Assembly (NCBI GenBank): GCA_002371025.1
Contig: DFFQ01000199.1
Location: 1 to 7,568, forward strand
Length of the DNA: 7,568 nt
Origin: Lachnospiraceae bacterium UBA3772
Lineage (GTDB): Bacteria; Bacillota; Clostridia; Lachnospirales; Lachnospiraceae
Reading direction: 5' to 3'
Notes under the pieces: model-generated
Told to the model about the DNA's origin: nothing
Seen by the model: only the letters and a program-made list of their open reading frames with translations
Database searches by the model: none
Part shown: positions 6,173 through 7,568 of the stretch, one piece after another
How the letters are laid out: the number at the start of each line of letters is the position of its first letter
Position numbering within the stretch: the first letter of the stretch is position 1
Program-made: the position numbers and the translations under genes

Positions 6173-6934
6173 ATATCTTGTGGATGTGCAGGTTGGGTAT
6201 TTGATTCAAATAAATGGTATTATTTTAAATCTTCCGGAGAAATGCTTAAAGGCGGATGGCAATTTATTGGTGGAAAGTGGTACTATTTGTCAGTTCATGG
6301 AGACATGCAGACCGGTTGGTTGAAATATAATAATGACTGGTATTGTTTGGATACTAATGGAGAGATGTTACGCAACACAGTAGTAGATGACTATTTTCTT
6401 AATGAAAGTGGGAAATGGGTGAATATATCTATGGCTGAAGCTACAGGCATTTATTCGTTAAAACTGCGGTTTGCAGACGGAGAAGTTGTAAATGTAACGG
6501 GAATAGATTTAAAGAAGGCGTCTTATCATCATTACTATGATAATGAGACTGTTCCACAGGCAATAGTTGCTGATGCTATATGTAAATACTATGCTGATTT
6601 AATAATGGCAGAACCTTCATTAAAAACAGATAAGGATAAAGTTGCTACTGCCGCATCTGTATCAGCTTCATTTTGCAGAGAATGTGCATATGGTCAAGAT
6701 TCAGAGAGACATTACAGATCGCCTTATGGAGTATATGTCGGTAAAGTTTTTACATGCGCCGGAGCAACCAGAGCCTTGGGTAGAATTTTAGATTATATGG
6801 GATATAGCTGGACTCATGCTAATGAAAATGAGTATAAGCATCAGTGGTGCATTTTGAAAATGGATGGTAAGACAGGTTATGCCGATGGACAGGGATATTA
6901 CGTTGGCTATGGTAAACACCCAGAAGATAAGTAA
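6173..6934 (+). pseudogene. 5'-truncated cell-surface protein: choline-binding-type repeats plus transglutaminase-like domain
   Basis: The frame is open from 6173 (after a stop at 6170-6172) to the stop at 6932-6934. Coding similarity extends upstream of the first Met (6242): three cell-wall-binding repeats of about 20 residues begin with GW at 6191, 6254 and 6314 (GWVFDSNKWYYF, GWQFIGGKWYYL, GWLKYNNDWYCL), and a fourth decayed unit follows. The ATG at 6242 lies inside repeat 1, and its GGAG is only 2 nt away, so it is a poor start. The C-terminal half is transglutaminase-like. Numbering from that Met, C172 (FTCAGATRAL), H200 (KHQWCILKMDG) and D215 (YADGQGYY) form a plausible Cys-His-Asp triad. 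Such proteins are secreted and bind cell-wall or teichoic-acid polymers, yet no signal peptide remains. The catalytic domain looks intact, so this is a recent truncation, or else an internal start is used. Confidence 0.65.
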
Positions 6935-6945
6935 ATCTGTTAACG

Positions 6946-6974
6946 TTGAGGTTCAAAGAATCGAAAAATATGAT
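6946..6974 (+). promoter_or_regulatory. Predicted sigma-A promoter for the alpha/beta hydrolase gene
   Basis: TTGAGG (6946-6951) and TATGAT (6969-6974) are separated by exactly 17 nt, in an AT-rich context. Transcription would start near 6981, giving a leader of about 95 nt. No terminator is visible between the truncated gene upstream and this promoter. Confidence 0.6.
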
Positions 6975-7054
6975 AAAATTTATACGTAATTATATTTCAG
7001 CATAACTGACTAAGACAGGTTAGAATAAATAATCTTCCAGTTTAACGTACTAAA

Positions 7055-7059
7055 AGGAG
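7055..7059 (+). promoter_or_regulatory. Shine-Dalgarno site unusually far from the hydrolase ATG
   Basis: AGGAG lies 16 nt before the ATG at 7076, further than the usual 5-10 nt. The in-frame ATT at 7067 would be at ideal spacing (7 nt) and would add three residues. The nearby TTG at 7063 is followed at once by TAG in its own frame and is excluded. Confidence 0.5.
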
Positions 7060-7075
7060 AAATTGTATTAGATAT

Positions 7076-7568
7076 ATGAAAAAGAAAGCTAAAACAACCA
7101 AAATTATAAGAAGTGTTCTCCTGGCAGTACTTGCAGTATTATTTGTGATTGTGTCAGGAACGTATATCTTTCATAAAATAAAAACTGCTCAGGAAATTAA
7201 ACTGCTGAAGGCAAATGGATATTACAATCCAGTTTCCGTAGGAGATCATTCACTCAATGTTGCCATTTTCGGAAAACGGGACGGAGAACATACCATAGTA
7301 TCTTTGGCGGGACTTGGTATGGCTGATTATTCCGTTACGGAGCGCAGGATGACGGCGTGTCTTGAGAAAGAAAATACAGTCGTTTTTATTGACCGTGCCG
7401 GATATGGATTAAGTGATGATACGGACAATGAAATGACGATTGATTATATAGTGGAGGACTATAGGAAAGCATTGAACAATGCAGGTGTTAAAGCGCCATA
7501 TGTTTTGATGCCACATTCAATCGGAGGTGCGTATGCATCTTATTGGGTAAGCAAGTATCCTGATGAGA
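7076..7568 (+). CDS. Membrane-anchored alpha/beta hydrolase (3' partial)
   Basis: The first 164 residues of an alpha/beta-hydrolase-fold protein; the end lies beyond the window. A basic N-terminus (MKKKAKTTKIIR) precedes a hydrophobic helix (about residues 13-32), either a signal anchor or an uncleaved signal peptide, so the catalytic domain should lie outside the membrane. The fold signature follows: a first strand (HSLNVAIFGKRDG), an oxyanion-type loop (VSLAGLGM, about 75-82), VVFIDRAGYGLSD (about 102-114, the usual D-x-x-G-x-G-x-S), and the nucleophile elbow PHSIGGAY with Ser148. The elbow has Pro in place of the usual first Gly of G-H-S-x-G. The acid and His of the triad would lie in the missing part. 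The substrate cannot be predicted. It has its own promoter upstream and appears unrelated to the rnf operon. Confidence 0.85.
   Translation, partial: MKKKAKTTKIIRSVLLAVLAVLFVIVSGTYIFHKIKTAQEIKLLKANGYYNPVSVGDHSLNVAIFGKRDGEHTIVSLAGLGMADYSVTERRMTACLEKENTVVFIDRAGYGLSDDTDNEMTIDYIVEDYRKALNNAGVKAPYVLMPHSIGGAYASYWVSKYPDE

Noticed and set aside
6132..6323. Small + strand open frame (63 codons) overlapping the choline-binding gene
   Set aside because: The repeat-rich frame it overlaps shows clear family similarity in the same bases; this frame has no recognisable similarity and no SD site.
6975..7055. Riboswitch or attenuator in the hydrolase leader
   Set aside because: Only weak short inverted repeats are visible, with no terminator-like T-tract or recognised motif.

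Overview
The window looks like a chromosomal segment of an anaerobic, low-GC Gram-positive bacterium, most likely a Clostridia/Lachnospiraceae member (inference). The reasons are the clostridial-type gene order rnfD-G-E-A-B, AT-rich codon use, strong GGAGG-type ribosome binding sites, and downstream fragments of cell-wall-binding surface proteins.

Region 1 (1-4750) is one tightly packed + strand operon. It opens inside a membrane protein in which RnfD, an FMN-carrying subunit, is joined in frame to RnfG, a second FMN-carrying subunit. rnfE (with an unusual long charged tail), rnfA and rnfB follow. Together they form most of the Rnf ferredoxin:NAD+ oxidoreductase, which couples electron transfer to Na+ or H+ pumping; rnfC would lie just upstream of the window. 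nrdR (ribonucleotide reductase repressor) and a YigZ/IMPACT-family gene follow with short gaps and no visible promoter, so they are probably co-transcribed. A rho-independent terminator at 4775-4837 closes the operon. It sits inside a 100-bp element bounded by perfect 18-bp inverted repeats.

Region 2 (4755-6934) has an accessory character: a long imperfect hairpin, a short open frame resembling the C-terminal end of an RTX/haemolysin-type calcium-binding protein, an intact AT-rich gene of unknown function (DUF4304-like N-terminus), a strong terminator (6064-6124), and a 5'-truncated gene combining choline-binding-type repeats with a transglutaminase-like domain. The two surface-protein pieces lack convincing starts and look like decayed remnants.

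Region 3 (6935-7568) has a good sigma-A-like promoter (TTGAGG-17 nt-TATGAT) driving a membrane-anchored alpha/beta hydrolase that runs off the 3' end.

I see no tRNA, rRNA, CRISPR array, complete insertion sequence or recognisable riboswitch. The best candidates for something unusual are the RnfD-RnfG fusion, the RnfE tail with its Cys motif, and the inverted-repeat element wrapped around the terminator. I do not see convincing evidence of a wholly new multi-gene system.
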